A stretch of 64,000 bases of DNA from Glutamicibacter ardleyensis (GCF_014644555.1 NZ_BMKX01000009.1:111271-175270), one strand, 5' to 3'; shown: positions 19,951-29,044, counted from the stretch's first letter. Numbers and translations: made by a program. The notes: a model not told the origin generated them from the sequence alone.

Positions 19951-20733
19951 ATGGACCATAAGCGGAAGAGTGAAGAAAATGCACAGGCGGGGCGCAAGGT
20001 CCACGTTGAAGCAAGTTGGCCGAATAAACAGCCTGACGAGCAACTGGACCGCTACCTGTTGGAGAGCCCGCAAGAAGATGTGACGCATAGTGATGTCTGG
20101 CGCGTTCTACGTATCCAATCCGAATTTGTTTCAGGTTTTGGCTCGCTGGCCGGGCTTGGGCCGGCGGTGTCCGTCTTCGGATCGGCACGCACCGAGCCCG
20201 AAAGCATCTACTACAAGCAGGCTTACCATGTTGGACAACGACTGGCACAAGCAGGTGCCATCACCATCACCGGCGGTGGACCCGGAACAATGGAAGCTGC
20301 CAATAAGGGTGCCAGTGAAGCTGGTGGAACTTCCGTAGGGCTGGGCATTGAATTGCCTTTTGAGACCGGCTTGAACTCTTGGGTCAATCGTGGCATCAAC
20401 TTCCGGTACTTCTTTGTGCGCAAAACAATGTTCGTTAAGTACTCGCAGGGCTTTATTGTCCTGCCCGGTGGTTTTGGAACTTTGGATGAACTTTTCGAAG
20501 CATTGACACTGGTTCAAACGCAGAAAATTACTGGGTTCCCCATCGTTCTAGTTGGCACCGAATACTGGGGTGGACTCGTCGGGTGGCTTACCGACGTTGT
20601 CGCTAAAGAGCGCACCATTTCGCCCAAAGATTTAGATCTATTCCACCTCACCGACGATCCTGATGAGGCAGTAGACATTGTGTTGCGTAACATGGTTAAG
20701 GACAAAGAAAAGAAGTCAGCGAGCCGGAGTTAG
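19951..20733 (+). CDS. LOG family protein (Rossmann-fold nucleotide-binding)
   Basis: 260 residues. GGGPGTMEAANKGA and PGGFGTLDELFE are the signature motifs of LOG phosphoribohydrolases, which release cytokinin-like bases from nucleoside monophosphates; mycobacterial Rv1205 is such a protein. Here the physiological substrate is unknown. The N-terminal ~70 residues are longer than in minimal LOG proteins. A DivIVA-domain gene follows after 2 nt. Confidence 0.88.
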   Translation: MDHKRKSEENAQAGRKVHVEASWPNKQPDEQLDRYLLESPQEDVTHSDVWRVLRIQSEFVSGFGSLAGLGPAVSVFGSARTEPESIYYKQAYHVGQRLAQAGAITITGGGPGTMEAANKGASEAGGTSVGLGIELPFETGLNSWVNRGINFRYFFVRKTMFVKYSQGFIVLPGGFGTLDELFEALTLVQTQKITGFPIVLVGTEYWGGLVGWLTDVVAKERTISPKDLDLFHLTDDPDEAVDIVLRNMVKDKEKKSASRS

Positions 20734-20735
20734 TT

Positions 20736-21080
20736 ATGCCATTTTTTCTCATTGCACTAGCGATCTTGTGCGTTGGCGGCGTGGCCTTGCTGATTTCTAG
20801 TCAGCGAAAGTCCACTCCGGCAGGTCGTCACTTTGAATCAATCGATGAACCTATCGTTGGGTTGGTAGAGCATGAGGCATCTTTGCCGCCGGTGTTGTTG
20901 CCGGAGCATCCACGAGCCAACGATATAAACGCGGTGAAGTTTTCTCTCGGGTTTCGGGGCTATCGCTGTGACCAGGTTGATGACACCTTGGATGTCCTCT
21001 CAGCCGAGATTTCCCGGCTCGAAAATACAATTCGTGACATGGAGTCACGGCGTGTGATTAGCGACACGACGCAAAATTAG
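20736..21080 (+). CDS. DivIVA-domain membrane protein
   Basis: 114 residues: an N-terminal TM helix (FFLIALAILCVGGVALLIS, residues 3-21), a linker, then a short DivIVA-like domain (VKFSLGFRGYRCDQVDDTLDVLSAEISRLE, residues ~67-96) with the conserved R-G-Y-x-x-x-x-V-D. Such proteins sit at curved membranes; partner unknown. Coupled to the LOG gene, with GGAG overlapping its end. Confidence 0.8.
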   Translation: MPFFLIALAILCVGGVALLISSQRKSTPAGRHFESIDEPIVGLVEHEASLPPVLLPEHPRANDINAVKFSLGFRGYRCDQVDDTLDVLSAEISRLENTIRDMESRRVISDTTQN

Positions 21081-21206
21081 CAATAATGGAAGATAAGTGT
21101 CCCTTATCAGCGACGAATCATCGCAGAAGGTGGACTTAGACATTGGGTTGTGCGCAAAGCAAATACATGTTGCGCGCGTTAGCCACGGACGAAGGGAACA
21201 GCTCAT

Positions 21207-21374
21207 ATGGCTGCGATGAAGCCACGTACCGGTGACGGGCCGATGGAAGTAACTAAAGAGGGCCGAAGCCTCATCTTACGGTTGCCAATCGATGGCGGCG
21301 GGCGTCTAGTAGTGGAGCTGAATAGTGCAGAAGCTGCAGAACTGCGTAACTGTCTAGTTGGGGTCACTGAATAA
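21207..21374 (+). CDS. DUF3117 family small protein
   Basis: 55 residues, reading MAAMKPRTGDGPMEVTKEGR at the start and GGGRLVVELNSAEAAEL later, a clear match to the actinobacteria-specific DUF3117 family (mycobacterial Rv1211). Function unknown; the sequence predicts a compact beta-rich domain. AAGGG about 10 nt before ATG. Own terminator follows at once. Similar position downstream of the LOG gene in mycobacteria supports the call. Confidence 0.9.
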   Translation: MAAMKPRTGDGPMEVTKEGRSLILRLPIDGGGRLVVELNSAEAAELRNCLVGVTE

Positions 21375-21380
21375 AACTTA

Positions 21381-21420
21381 AATAGCTAAGGACCGGTTCG
21401 AGGACCGGTCCTTAGCTATT
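21381..21420. terminator. Bidirectional terminator after the DUF3117 gene
   Basis: Perfect 17-bp stem (21381-21397 with 21404-21420), core GGACCGGT/ACCGGTCC, loop TCGAGG, A/T-rich bases at both ends. It is shared with the convergent methyltransferase gene. Confidence 0.92.
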
Positions 21421-21447
21421 TCCCGTTAACGGGTTTTGGTATTTTGC

Positions 21448-22107
21448 CTACCGCGCTTTTTGCCCGGCAATCACCGTAGCGACGAATAAGCCTTGTTCGC
21501 TCGGGAAAAGATGAGTTTGGAGCTTCGGATCTTCGCGAAGCAAACGAAGTGCGTCGCGGGTAGCGACGGTCGAGGCGCGCCTTACCGCTGGGCGAGCCAA
21601 TCGGTGCTCGTCAAAAGCATTGTTCAAGATAATAACGCCACCAGCTCCCACCAGGCGCTTAGCTTCGGCCACATAATCCAAGAGGTTTTCGGCACTAGCG
21701 TCGATGAGCACCAAATCGTATGCGTGGTCAGCGAGTCTGGAGAGCACGTTCTCAGCGCGTTCGTTGATGATGCGTACGCGTGCTGAGAGGATGCCTGCAT
21801 CGCGCAAGCCCTGGCGCATCGCATTAGCATGTTCCAGGTCAGATTCGATGGCTGTCAGCGTCCCGGTGGCACCCATGGCTTCAAGCATGGCCATCGAGGC
21901 TACACCGACACCCGAACCGATCTCCACGATGCTGTGTGGGGCGCGCAGCGTGCATAACAATGTGAGCATGGACCGACCTGCCGGGTCGATGCAGCCAACT
22001 CCAAGATCCGCGGCACGTTCGCGGGCCGCGAGCACATGATCGCGCTCAAGAAGCTGGTTCTGGCTGTAGCCCCAGCTAGCGAGGAGTTCGGGATTCATCG
22101 ATGGCAT
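21448..22107 (-). CDS. Class I SAM O-methyltransferase (Rv1220c-like)
   Basis: 219 residues. The SAM-binding motif I is IVEIGSGVGVASMAML, followed by GTLTAIESDLEHANAMRQGL and the catalytic-region VLIDASAENLLDYVAEA with ILNNAF. This is the catechol/caffeoyl-CoA O-methyltransferase fold. ATG 22107 has AAGGA 9 nt upstream; farther in-frame codons exist but lack one. Divergent from sigE as in mycobacteria. Substrate unknown. Confidence 0.85.
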   Translation of the reverse strand: MPSMNPELLASWGYSQNQLLERDHVLAARERAADLGVGCIDPAGRSMLTLLCTLRAPHSIVEIGSGVGVASMAMLEAMGATGTLTAIESDLEHANAMRQGLRDAGILSARVRIINERAENVLSRLADHAYDLVLIDASAENLLDYVAEAKRLVGAGGVIILNNAFDEHRLARPAVRRASTVATRDALRLLREDPKLQTHLFPSEQGLFVATVIAGQKAR

Positions 22108-22248
22108 GAGTGTGTGGTCCTTGTAGGTTGAGTGTAGATTGCTCCGGGAACCATCGTACCCACCTTGGGGGTGCATGTTGGCCGAATTGCTGGCCTGCGC
22201 GCAGGGGATTCTTAGCTTCAGCTCAGCTTCCCGGGTGACACTAGAAGA

Positions 22249-22872
22249 GTGAATACGCTTAGAAGTCAGCTCAGCGCCTCCGCCGATGGTCCCGAAACCG
22301 AAACCCCTTCATGGGATGCGATGGTCTTAGACCATGGTCAGCAGGTCTTTCGTTTGGCCTACCGTTTGACCGGTAATCGTCAGGACGCCGAAGACCTTTC
22401 ACAAGAAGCATTTGTTCGCGCGTTTAATGCGCTTGAAAAGTACACTCCCGGCACCATGGGTGGATGGTTGCATCGCATCACCACCAATTTATTTTTAGAT
22501 CAGGCACGCCGCAAGTCTAAAATTCGTTTTGACCGTTTTGCCGAAGGCGCCGAAGACCGTTTCCCTAGTAGCGCGGTCACCCCCGAGCGGGACTTTGAAT
22601 TTAATAACTTAGACGTGGACGTAGCCAGAGCGCTCAAGGCACTCGCCCCAGATTTCCGCGCAGCGATCGTGTTGTGCGATATGGAGGGCTTCTCCTACGA
22701 AGAAGTCTCCCAAATTCTCAACGTCAAATTAGGCACCGTACGCTCACGCATTCACCGCGGACGAGCAATGTTGCGTGACGCTCTAGCGCACCGTAACCCG
22801 GCAAACCCTGTCCCGCTGACGGTGAGCCTGCCGCGCATCCCACTAGGTTTGCGCACCGCACAGCAGGGCTAA
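22249..22872 (+). CDS. sigE: ECF sigma factor SigE
   Basis: 207-residue group IV sigma factor. Region 2 (VFRLAYRLTGNRQDAEDLSQEAF, GWLHRITTNLFLDQARRK) and region 4 (APDFRAAIVLCDMEGFSYEE, then LNVKLGTVRSRIHRGRAML) match mycobacterial SigE closely, a regulator of envelope and oxidative stress. GTG 22249 has no real Shine-Dalgarno, so the message may be leaderless or start later. Mycobacterial sigE is followed by rseA and htrA; here tatB comes next and no anti-sigma gene is present in this window. Confidence 0.9.
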   Translation: MNTLRSQLSASADGPETETPSWDAMVLDHGQQVFRLAYRLTGNRQDAEDLSQEAFVRAFNALEKYTPGTMGGWLHRITTNLFLDQARRKSKIRFDRFAEGAEDRFPSSAVTPERDFEFNNLDVDVARALKALAPDFRAAIVLCDMEGFSYEEVSQILNVKLGTVRSRIHRGRAMLRDALAHRNPANPVPLTVSLPRIPLGLRTAQQG

Positions 22873-22939
22873 GCCATAAGTCACCAGCCATGGCGCGGTG
22901 ATTTCGACCATTTGAAGCCGACAAGGTAATCTTTCATAC

Positions 22940-23332
22940 GTGGAGTTATTTGGAATTAATGGCGGAGAATTCATCATTCTCGCCGTACTCGCAGTAGTCA
23001 TCTTGGGTCCCGAGAAGCTTCCAGAGTATGCCAAAAAACTGGCCAATCTTGTCAAGGAACTTCGTAGGATGGCCAACGGTGCCAAAGAGCAGCTGCGTGA
23101 AGAAGTCGGCGATGAGGTTGCCGATATAGATTGGCGCAAACTGGACCCGCGGCAATACGACCCACGACGCATTATCAAAGAAGCGCTTATCGATGAATTT
23201 GATGACGCAGTCAGCGCAGCCAAGGGATCCCCGGCGGTGCAAGCAGCTCCGGTACGCACGGCAATAGCTACACAAAAACAGCAGCCGTTGGCTAACAATG
23301 AGCCAGCTCCCTTTGATACCGAAGCAACCTAG
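22940..23332 (+). CDS. tatB: Twin-arginine translocation protein TatB
   Basis: 130 residues: one N-terminal TM helix (GEFIILAVLAVVILGPEKLPEY, with the conserved G-P-x-K-L-P turn), an amphipathic helix (KKLANLVKELRRMANGAKEQL), and an acidic, variable C-terminus. It helps recognise twin-arginine precursors with TatC. GTG start. Follows sigE at 67 bp; ends 7 bp from the convergent mrp gene with no terminator between. Confidence 0.9.
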   Translation: MELFGINGGEFIILAVLAVVILGPEKLPEYAKKLANLVKELRRMANGAKEQLREEVGDEVADIDWRKLDPRQYDPRRIIKEALIDEFDDAVSAAKGSPAVQAAPVRTAIATQKQQPLANNEPAPFDTEAT

Positions 23333-23339
23333 AGATTTA

Positions 23340-24443
23340 TTAGAACGACATTGGCAGCGATCGCCCGGCAAGTCCGCGTGGTCGCTGTCCTAGTTTAATT
23401 GCCAGCTCGCGCAAAGATTGAGCCACCGGAGATTCGGGGGTGCTTAATACCACCGGGACACCTTGATCGGAACCTACTCGGACCGCCTCTTCCAGCGGCA
23501 ACTGCGCCAGCAGTGGAACCGAATACTGCAGTTGGCTGCTCAACGACTCGCTGAGTCGTTGACCGCCGCCGGTACCAAAAATTTCCATCTTGCTTCCATC
23601 AGGCAGGCTGAGATAGCTCATATTCTCCACCACACCAATGACCTTTTGTTTGGTCTGCAAGGCGATAGTCCCGGCGCGCTCGGCCACCTGGGTGGCAGTG
23701 GATTGCGGGGTTGTGATGACCAGCAATTCACTATTGGGTAAGAGCTGGGATACGGAGATCGCCATGTCTCCGGTGCCCGGGGGCAAATCCAAAAGTAGTA
23801 CGTCCAGATCACTAAAGTACACATCGGTGAGGAACTGCTCTAACGCGCGGTGCAACATCGGGCCGCGCCAAATCACCGGCTGGTTTGAATCTAAGAACAT
23901 GCCGATAGAAATGACCTTCACCCCGTGCGCCACCGGAGGCAAGATCATCTCATCAACACGAGTTGGTGGCTGGGTGATGCCCATCAGCGATGGAATCGAA
24001 AAACCGTGCACGTCCGCGTCGATCAATCCCACTTTGAGCCCATTCGCCGCCATGGCTGCGGCCAGGTTCGCGGTGACAGAGGACTTGCCTACCCCGCCTT
24101 TGCCACTGGCCACTGCGATGATTCGGGTCAGCGAGTCTGGATCGGAGAAGACCATGCGTTTGGCCTTGAGTCGATCGCGCAGCTCGGCACGCTGGTGCGG
24201 ATCCATCACACCTAAAGTGACTTCGACCTGTTGCACCCCGGCTACCGCTGCGACCGCCGTAGTGACGTCGGATTCGATGGTTGAGCGCATCGGGCACCCG
24301 GCAATCGTCAGCAAAACTTTGACCTGGGCGGTGCCATCATTCAACTGTGCAGATTCAACCATGCCCAGTTCTGTGATGGGCCGACGCAGCTCGGGGTCGA
24401 TGACGGTATCAAGTGCACGGCGTAAAGCCACCGAATCAGTCAC
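23340..24443 (-). CDS. mrp: Mrp/ApbC Fe-S cluster carrier ATPase
   Basis: 367 residues: an N-terminal MIP18/DUF59 domain (VIDPELRRPITELGMV, CPMRSTIE) then a P-loop NTPase (VASGKGGVGKSSVTANLAAAM, DADVHGFSIPSLMG, LLDLPPGTGDM). Such proteins bind and pass Fe-S clusters. The CxxC pair of many Mrp proteins is absent after ENMSYL. GTG start overlaps the stop of the DUF1003 gene by one base, so it is the last gene of a three-gene unit. Confidence 0.92.
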   Translation of the reverse strand: MTDSVALRRALDTVIDPELRRPITELGMVESAQLNDGTAQVKVLLTIAGCPMRSTIESDVTTAVAAVAGVQQVEVTLGVMDPHQRAELRDRLKAKRMVFSDPDSLTRIIAVASGKGGVGKSSVTANLAAAMAANGLKVGLIDADVHGFSIPSLMGITQPPTRVDEMILPPVAHGVKVISIGMFLDSNQPVIWRGPMLHRALEQFLTDVYFSDLDVLLLDLPPGTGDMAISVSQLLPNSELLVITTPQSTATQVAERAGTIALQTKQKVIGVVENMSYLSLPDGSKMEIFGTGGGQRLSESLSSQLQYSVPLLAQLPLEEAVRVGSDQGVPVVLSTPESPVAQSLRELAIKLGQRPRGLAGRSLPMSF

Positions 24444-25048
24444 TAGTTATTGCCCTTCCGATGCTGGGAACGGCTTGAATCAACGGTGTCGATCAGACCG
24501 GTATTAGGTGAGCTGTGCTTATTTTTCCGTTTGGCACGCAGATGCAGTTCTTCGCCGTCCGCGGTTTCCAAGAGTTCTTCGAGCACATTACGCAGCTCCG
24601 AACGTACGTAGTCACGGGTGGCAACATCACGCATGGCCAAACGCAGCGACGCCAGTTCCCGGGTCAGGTACTCGGTGTCGTAGAGGTTTCGTTCCGCGCG
24701 GTTGCGGTCTTCACTGACCGAGACACGGTCACGGTCATCCTGACGGTTTTGTGCAAGCAACAGCAGCGGGGCCGCGTAAGAGGCCTGCAAGGAGAGCATC
24801 AAGGTCAACGCGGTAAAGCCTATCGCCGCGTCGTCAAAGCGCCATGCCTCGGGGGCCGCGGTATTCCAGACCAGCCAGAAGGCACAAAAGATCGTCATAT
24901 AGAACAGGAATTGCGGGGTGCCCATGAAGCGGGCGAACTTCTCCGTCGCGGAACCAAACATGTCTGGATCCGGATTGAACTTCGGCCAGAAACGACTCCG
25001 TGCCGAAAGAGGAGTATCCAGTCCGTTGCTCTTGCGCTGTTCGGCCAT
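24443..25048 (-). CDS. DUF1003 membrane protein
   Basis: 201 residues. Two central TM helices (FLFYMTIFCAFWLVWN and IGFTALTLMLSLQASYAAPLLLLAQ) followed by NRQDDRDRV, the DUF1003 signature, then a basic cytosolic helix. Function unknown; in many actinobacteria it accompanies a magnesium-transporter-like CBS protein, as here. AAGGAG before ATG. Middle gene of the unit. Confidence 0.88.
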   Translation of the reverse strand: MAEQRKSNGLDTPLSARSRFWPKFNPDPDMFGSATEKFARFMGTPQFLFYMTIFCAFWLVWNTAAPEAWRFDDAAIGFTALTLMLSLQASYAAPLLLLAQNRQDDRDRVSVSEDRNRAERNLYDTEYLTRELASLRLAMRDVATRDYVRSELRNVLEELLETADGEELHLRAKRKNKHSSPNTGLIDTVDSSRSQHRKGNN

Positions 25049-25095
25049 GGGGTGAACTCCTTTACTACCGATCGAAAATGCTGAAGATGAGTGGC

Positions 25096-26346
25096 CTAGT
25101 CCGCTGAGCGCCAGTCATCGGGAAGAATGTGGTCCAACACGTCATCGACGGTGATGGCACCAACGAGACGACCTTCATTATTGACCACACCCACCGAGGT
25201 GAGGTTATATGTGGCCAAATGGCGGACCACATCGGTGATGCTAGATAAATCAGACATTGGCTCAAGTTCTTTATCAAGAATATCGCCCAGCGGTTCCGGG
25301 GGAGCCGCACGCAACAGTGCCTGAATGTGAACTTGGCCTAAGTAACGTCCGGTGGGAGTCTCCAATGGCGGGCGCACCACATACACGGTGGATGCCAACG
25401 CGGGGCTCAGTTCTTCCATGCGTACCGAGGCCAGAGCCTCGGCTACCGAGGACTCAGGGGTGAGGATCACCGGAACCGGGGTCATCACCGAGCCGGCGGT
25501 ACCTTCCGGATAGGCCAGCAGACGACGCACGTCTTCGGCTTCTTCCTCATTCATCAATTCCAAGAGTTGGTGTTTGGTATCTTCGGAAACCTCTGCCAAC
25601 AGGTCGGCCGCGTCATCCGGGTCCATTTCTTCGAGCACATCTGCGGCGCGTTCAAGGCTCAGCGCGGAGAGGATTTCAACCTGTTCACGGTCCGGAAGTT
25701 CCTGCAACACATCGGCGAGTCGATCATCTTGCAGGTGGGCTGCGACCTCAAGGCGACGTTTACCGGTCATCTCATGCAGGGCGTCAGCGAAGTCAGCTGC
25801 CTTCATTTCATCGTGAGTGGCTACGAAATTATCCGCCGATTGCGGTTCGCTTTGCGCACCGTGACGCACACCTTCCCAAGAAACCAGCACCTTATTGCGT
25901 CGTCGGTTACGCAACCCCAACAGTGTGTTGGTGGCTTCGATCCGCTGCACGTAGTACTCGTTGATTTCCCAGTCGCCGCGTCGTGTCTGAGTCAGTCCGA
26001 CGTCTTCAATGAGTCCTCGGCCCGAGGCGTCCACGAAGGTCACCGTACGGTCGAATATTTCGGCCACGACGAGCATTTCCTGCCCGCGCTGCTGGAAGCG
26101 ACGCATGTTGACCAGGCCGGAACAGATGATCTGTGTGGATTCCATGGATTGGATTCGTGTCATGGGTACAAAAACGCGACGTTTGCCGGGCACCTCGACG
26201 ACGACACCAACACAAGCTGGGGCTTTCTGCGGGCCGCGCGAAACGACGACGACGTCACGTAACCTACCTAGACGGTCGCCTAAGGGGTCGAAGACATCCA
26301 GCCCGAGTAGCCGGGCGACAAAGATTTTAGACACTTGTGCGCTCAC
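25096..26346 (-). CDS. Soluble PRC-like / MgtE_N / CBS-pair protein
   Basis: 416 residues without TM helices. Residues 1-150 look PRC-barrel-like (LLGLDVFDPLGDRLGRLRDVVVV). Residues ~185-285 are the MgtE N-terminal superhelical domain (DRLADVLQELPDREQVEILSALS, MDPDDAADLLAEV). Residues ~290-410 are a CBS pair (GTAGSVMTPVPVILTPESSV ... GAITVDDVLDHILPDDW). This is the cytosolic sensor of MgtE without the channel; Mg2+ or nucleotide sensing for the adjacent DUF1003 protein is inference. Confidence 0.88.
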   Translation of the reverse strand: MSAQVSKIFVARLLGLDVFDPLGDRLGRLRDVVVVSRGPQKAPACVGVVVEVPGKRRVFVPMTRIQSMESTQIICSGLVNMRRFQQRGQEMLVVAEIFDRTVTFVDASGRGLIEDVGLTQTRRGDWEINEYYVQRIEATNTLLGLRNRRRNKVLVSWEGVRHGAQSEPQSADNFVATHDEMKAADFADALHEMTGKRRLEVAAHLQDDRLADVLQELPDREQVEILSALSLERAADVLEEMDPDDAADLLAEVSEDTKHQLLELMNEEEAEDVRRLLAYPEGTAGSVMTPVPVILTPESSVAEALASVRMEELSPALASTVYVVRPPLETPTGRYLGQVHIQALLRAAPPEPLGDILDKELEPMSDLSSITDVVRHLATYNLTSVGVVNNEGRLVGAITVDDVLDHILPDDWRSAD

Positions 26347-26463
26347 CGTTCTAGCCTAGCGTGCTAAAGGCCGGTTAGTGGTGTGCTGAGCCACGTGAAG
26401 GAGACCCAATCTTTCACCCTCAGCGATAGTTAGTGCGCAACTAGGCCCTCTCACAGTAAGAGC

Positions 26464-27327
26464 GTGCACAATATAGGTATGACCTCGCCGCATGGAGTAA
26501 ATTCAATCAGCCCCAACGGTTTGCCCCGTGGCGAACTACTTGGGCGCTACACCAGCTACCTGGATGCCCAGAAACTAGTGGATTATCTTGCAGATAATAA
26601 CTTCCCAGTATCTGCGGTGACCATCGTCGGTAACGACGTGCGCACCGTAGAGCGGGTGACCGCAAAACTGTCCTACCCTAAGGTGGCGTTGGCCGGTGCC
26701 GCCCAGGGCGGCATGATGGGTTTGTTTGTGGGATTGTTGCTCTCACTCTTTGGCGGCACAGGAAACGGTTTGTACCAGATCCTCTCGGCTATCGGCCTAG
26801 GCATGGCGATCTGGATGATTGCCGGTGTGGTCTCATACTCCACCCGTCGCGGCAAGCGTGACTTCGCGTCTTCAAGCAAGTTTGTCGCCACGAGCTTCGA
26901 CGTAGTTGTCGACTTTGAGCACGCACAGGCCGCACGTCAGATGGCCTCCCAGTTGCCAATGCGCCCACAACAGGCTTCCGCAGCGCAGCAGCCGGTACAA
27001 CCGGTTCAGCCACCGGTAGTCCCCGTGCAACCGCAGCCTCCGGTCTCTACCGATGGTGTGCAGGCACCGGGCCAAACTCCCGCCGCACAGCCCGTGCCAA
27101 CCAGCGTGTTTAATGATCTTCCCGATGGCCGCCCACGTTATGGTGTTCGTGTTGACGAACCAAAGCCGGCAGCCCCGGAGCAGCCGCAGAACGCCGATGT
27201 TGCAGCCGCCGAGCCGACGGTAGCGCAGCCTGCGGTGAAGCCTGAAGCGGCCGAGCCACACGCCGAGGCACCAGCCGAGCCGGAAGGTGACGCCAAGTCT
27301 TCGGAAGAAGAACCAAAACAGCAGTAA
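26464..27327 (+). CDS. General stress protein 17M-like membrane protein
   Basis: 287 residues. The GSP17M-like domain at the start (LGRYTSYLDAQKLVDYLADNNFPVSAVTIVG, residues ~25-55) precedes two TM helices (GGMMGLFVGLLLSLF, then LSAIGLGMAIWMIAGVVSY). The C-terminal ~130 residues are low-complexity Pro/Ala/Gln/Glu. Function unknown. GTG 26464 or ATG 26479 may be the start. Divergent from the MgtE_N/CBS gene, as in mycobacteria around Rv1232c-Rv1234. Confidence 0.8.
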   Translation: MHNIGMTSPHGVNSISPNGLPRGELLGRYTSYLDAQKLVDYLADNNFPVSAVTIVGNDVRTVERVTAKLSYPKVALAGAAQGGMMGLFVGLLLSLFGGTGNGLYQILSAIGLGMAIWMIAGVVSYSTRRGKRDFASSSKFVATSFDVVVDFEHAQAARQMASQLPMRPQQASAAQQPVQPVQPPVVPVQPQPPVSTDGVQAPGQTPAAQPVPTSVFNDLPDGRPRYGVRVDEPKPAAPEQPQNADVAAAEPTVAQPAVKPEAAEPHAEAPAEPEGDAKSSEEEPKQQ

Positions 27328-27423
27328 ACTTCAGCAATGTAAAAGTTCGTCATGAGTGATTTCATGGCGGGCTTTTAAGTTGCCAGAATGACCTTTGCCC
27401 CCGGGGCATGAGCTTAAGAACAA

Positions 27424-27478
27424 CAAAACGATGGGCGGTTCAGAATCTCACAGAGAATCTAAACCGCCCATCGTTTTG
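27424..27478. terminator. Bidirectional terminator between GSP-like gene and pepP
   Basis: Perfect 17-bp arms (27424-27440 with 27462-27478, core GATGGGCGGTT) with a small inner TCTC/GAGA stem. AAAA/TTTT at both bases suits both strands. A second, weaker hairpin with GTCATGA/TCATGGC lies at about 27349-27378. Confidence 0.92.
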
Positions 27479-27496
27479 CTACGTTGCTACGTGCGA

Positions 27497-29044
27497 TTAG
27501 CTACGAAGTTTTGCCATCCAAGCTTCAACTTCTTCAGGCTTGCGTGGAAGCGCTGCTGAAAGGTTCACCGCACCGTCGGCGGTAACCAAGATGTCGTCTT
27601 CGATGCGTACGCCAAGCCCGCGGTACTCCTCCGGGATCGCGAGGTCTTCGTTCTTGAAGTACAGCCCCGGCTCGATGGTGAAGACCATGCCCTCGACAAG
27701 TTCCGCGTCAAGGTAGAGATCCGCGCGTGCCTGAGCACAGTCGTGAACATCCAAGCCAAGGTGGTGGCTGGTGCCGTGTGGCATCCAGCGACGGTGGTGC
27801 TGGCCCTCGGGGGACAGTGCCTCCTCCAAGGAAACGGGTAACAGGCCCCAGTCCTGCAGACGTTCGGCCAACACCGTGGTGGCAATGACGTGCAGGTCGC
27901 GGAATTTTAGTCCCGGACGGACCGCTGCGTAGGCGGCATCAGCCGCGTCGAGTACCGCCTGGTAGACCTTGCGCTGCACCTCGGTGTACCTGCCGGAGAC
28001 CGGCAAGGAACGGGTGATGTCCGCGGTGTACAAGGACTCTGCTTCGACTCCGGCGTCTAACAAGAGTACTTCGCCTTCGCTGACCGAACCGGTGTTGCGG
28101 ATCCAGTGCAAGATCGTCGCGTTGTTGCCCGAAGCGGCGATGGTGTCGTAGCCCAGCTCATTGCCCTCTAGACGGGCGCGGGCGAAGAAGGTGCCCTCAA
28201 TGATGCGTTCGCCACGCTGGTGGGCGATGGCCGCGTCTAGGTTGCGAACTACATCTTCGAATCCGGCGATTGTGGCGTCAACCGACTTTTGCAGTTCGGC
28301 TACCTCGTACTCGTCCTTGACCAGGCGCAGCTCGGAAACGAATTCGGAGAGTTCGTTATCAAGTGCGTCGCTGGCCTCAAGATCTTGTCCGGTGTTGATC
28401 CGGGAGGTATCGACTAACGCTTCCACGTTGAGGTCGACTTCGCGCATCAGACGCAGGCGAATTCCGCCTAGCGCCTGTGGGCCAGAGTTTTTAGTGAGCG
28501 CATTTTCCAGCAGGTCCAAGGACTCGGTAGGCATTCCGGTCCGTGCAGACATGGTGGAAAGGGTTGGACGTGGGCCCACCCAGAATTCACCGGCTCGGGA
28601 GTCGAGGTAGAAGTCCGAGGAGTCACGGCCTGCCATCGGGGCGAAGTACAGCGTCGCGGCGTGGTTGCCACCCTGATCTCCGGCACCGTCATCGGTAGGC
28701 TCCAAAACCAGTACGGCGTCTGGTTCGTGGTCAACGCCCAACCCGGTCAGGTGTGCAAAGGCCGAGTGCGGGCGGAAACGGTAATCCGTGTCATTGGAAC
28801 GAACCTTGGCTGGGCCTGCAGGAACGATGAGGCGCTCGCCCGGGAACTGTGCGGAAAGCGCGGCACGGCGGGTGGCCGCGAAGCTTGCTGCAGGATCTTC
28901 TGCTGGAAGCGGTGAGGTGTCTGGCGCCCAAGCCGAAGCCATGAAAGTTTTGAAAACATCCGAGGTGGGACGCTGGGAACGATTGTTGACACGATCTTCG
29001 AGCGGCTGGTCATTGCCCGAAGGCGAAGAAACTTGATTAGTCAT
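27497..29044 (-). CDS. pepP: Xaa-Pro aminopeptidase (aminopeptidase P)
   Basis: 515-residue M24B metallopeptidase removing the first residue before proline. An N-terminal creatinase-like domain is followed by the pita-bread catalytic domain. Metal ligands: Asp in LLLDAGVE, Asp in YTADITRSLP, His in HGTSHHLGLDVHD, Glu in FTIEPGLYF and Glu in GVRIEDDILVT. ATG 29044 gives the family length; the frame stays open upstream. Divergent from the PHP gene (66 bp between starts). Confidence 0.92.
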   Translation of the reverse strand: MTNQVSSPSGNDQPLEDRVNNRSQRPTSDVFKTFMASAWAPDTSPLPAEDPAASFAATRRAALSAQFPGERLIVPAGPAKVRSNDTDYRFRPHSAFAHLTGLGVDHEPDAVLVLEPTDDGAGDQGGNHAATLYFAPMAGRDSSDFYLDSRAGEFWVGPRPTLSTMSARTGMPTESLDLLENALTKNSGPQALGGIRLRLMREVDLNVEALVDTSRINTGQDLEASDALDNELSEFVSELRLVKDEYEVAELQKSVDATIAGFEDVVRNLDAAIAHQRGERIIEGTFFARARLEGNELGYDTIAASGNNATILHWIRNTGSVSEGEVLLLDAGVEAESLYTADITRSLPVSGRYTEVQRKVYQAVLDAADAAYAAVRPGLKFRDLHVIATTVLAERLQDWGLLPVSLEEALSPEGQHHRRWMPHGTSHHLGLDVHDCAQARADLYLDAELVEGMVFTIEPGLYFKNEDLAIPEEYRGLGVRIEDDILVTADGAVNLSAALPRKPEEVEAWMAKLRS

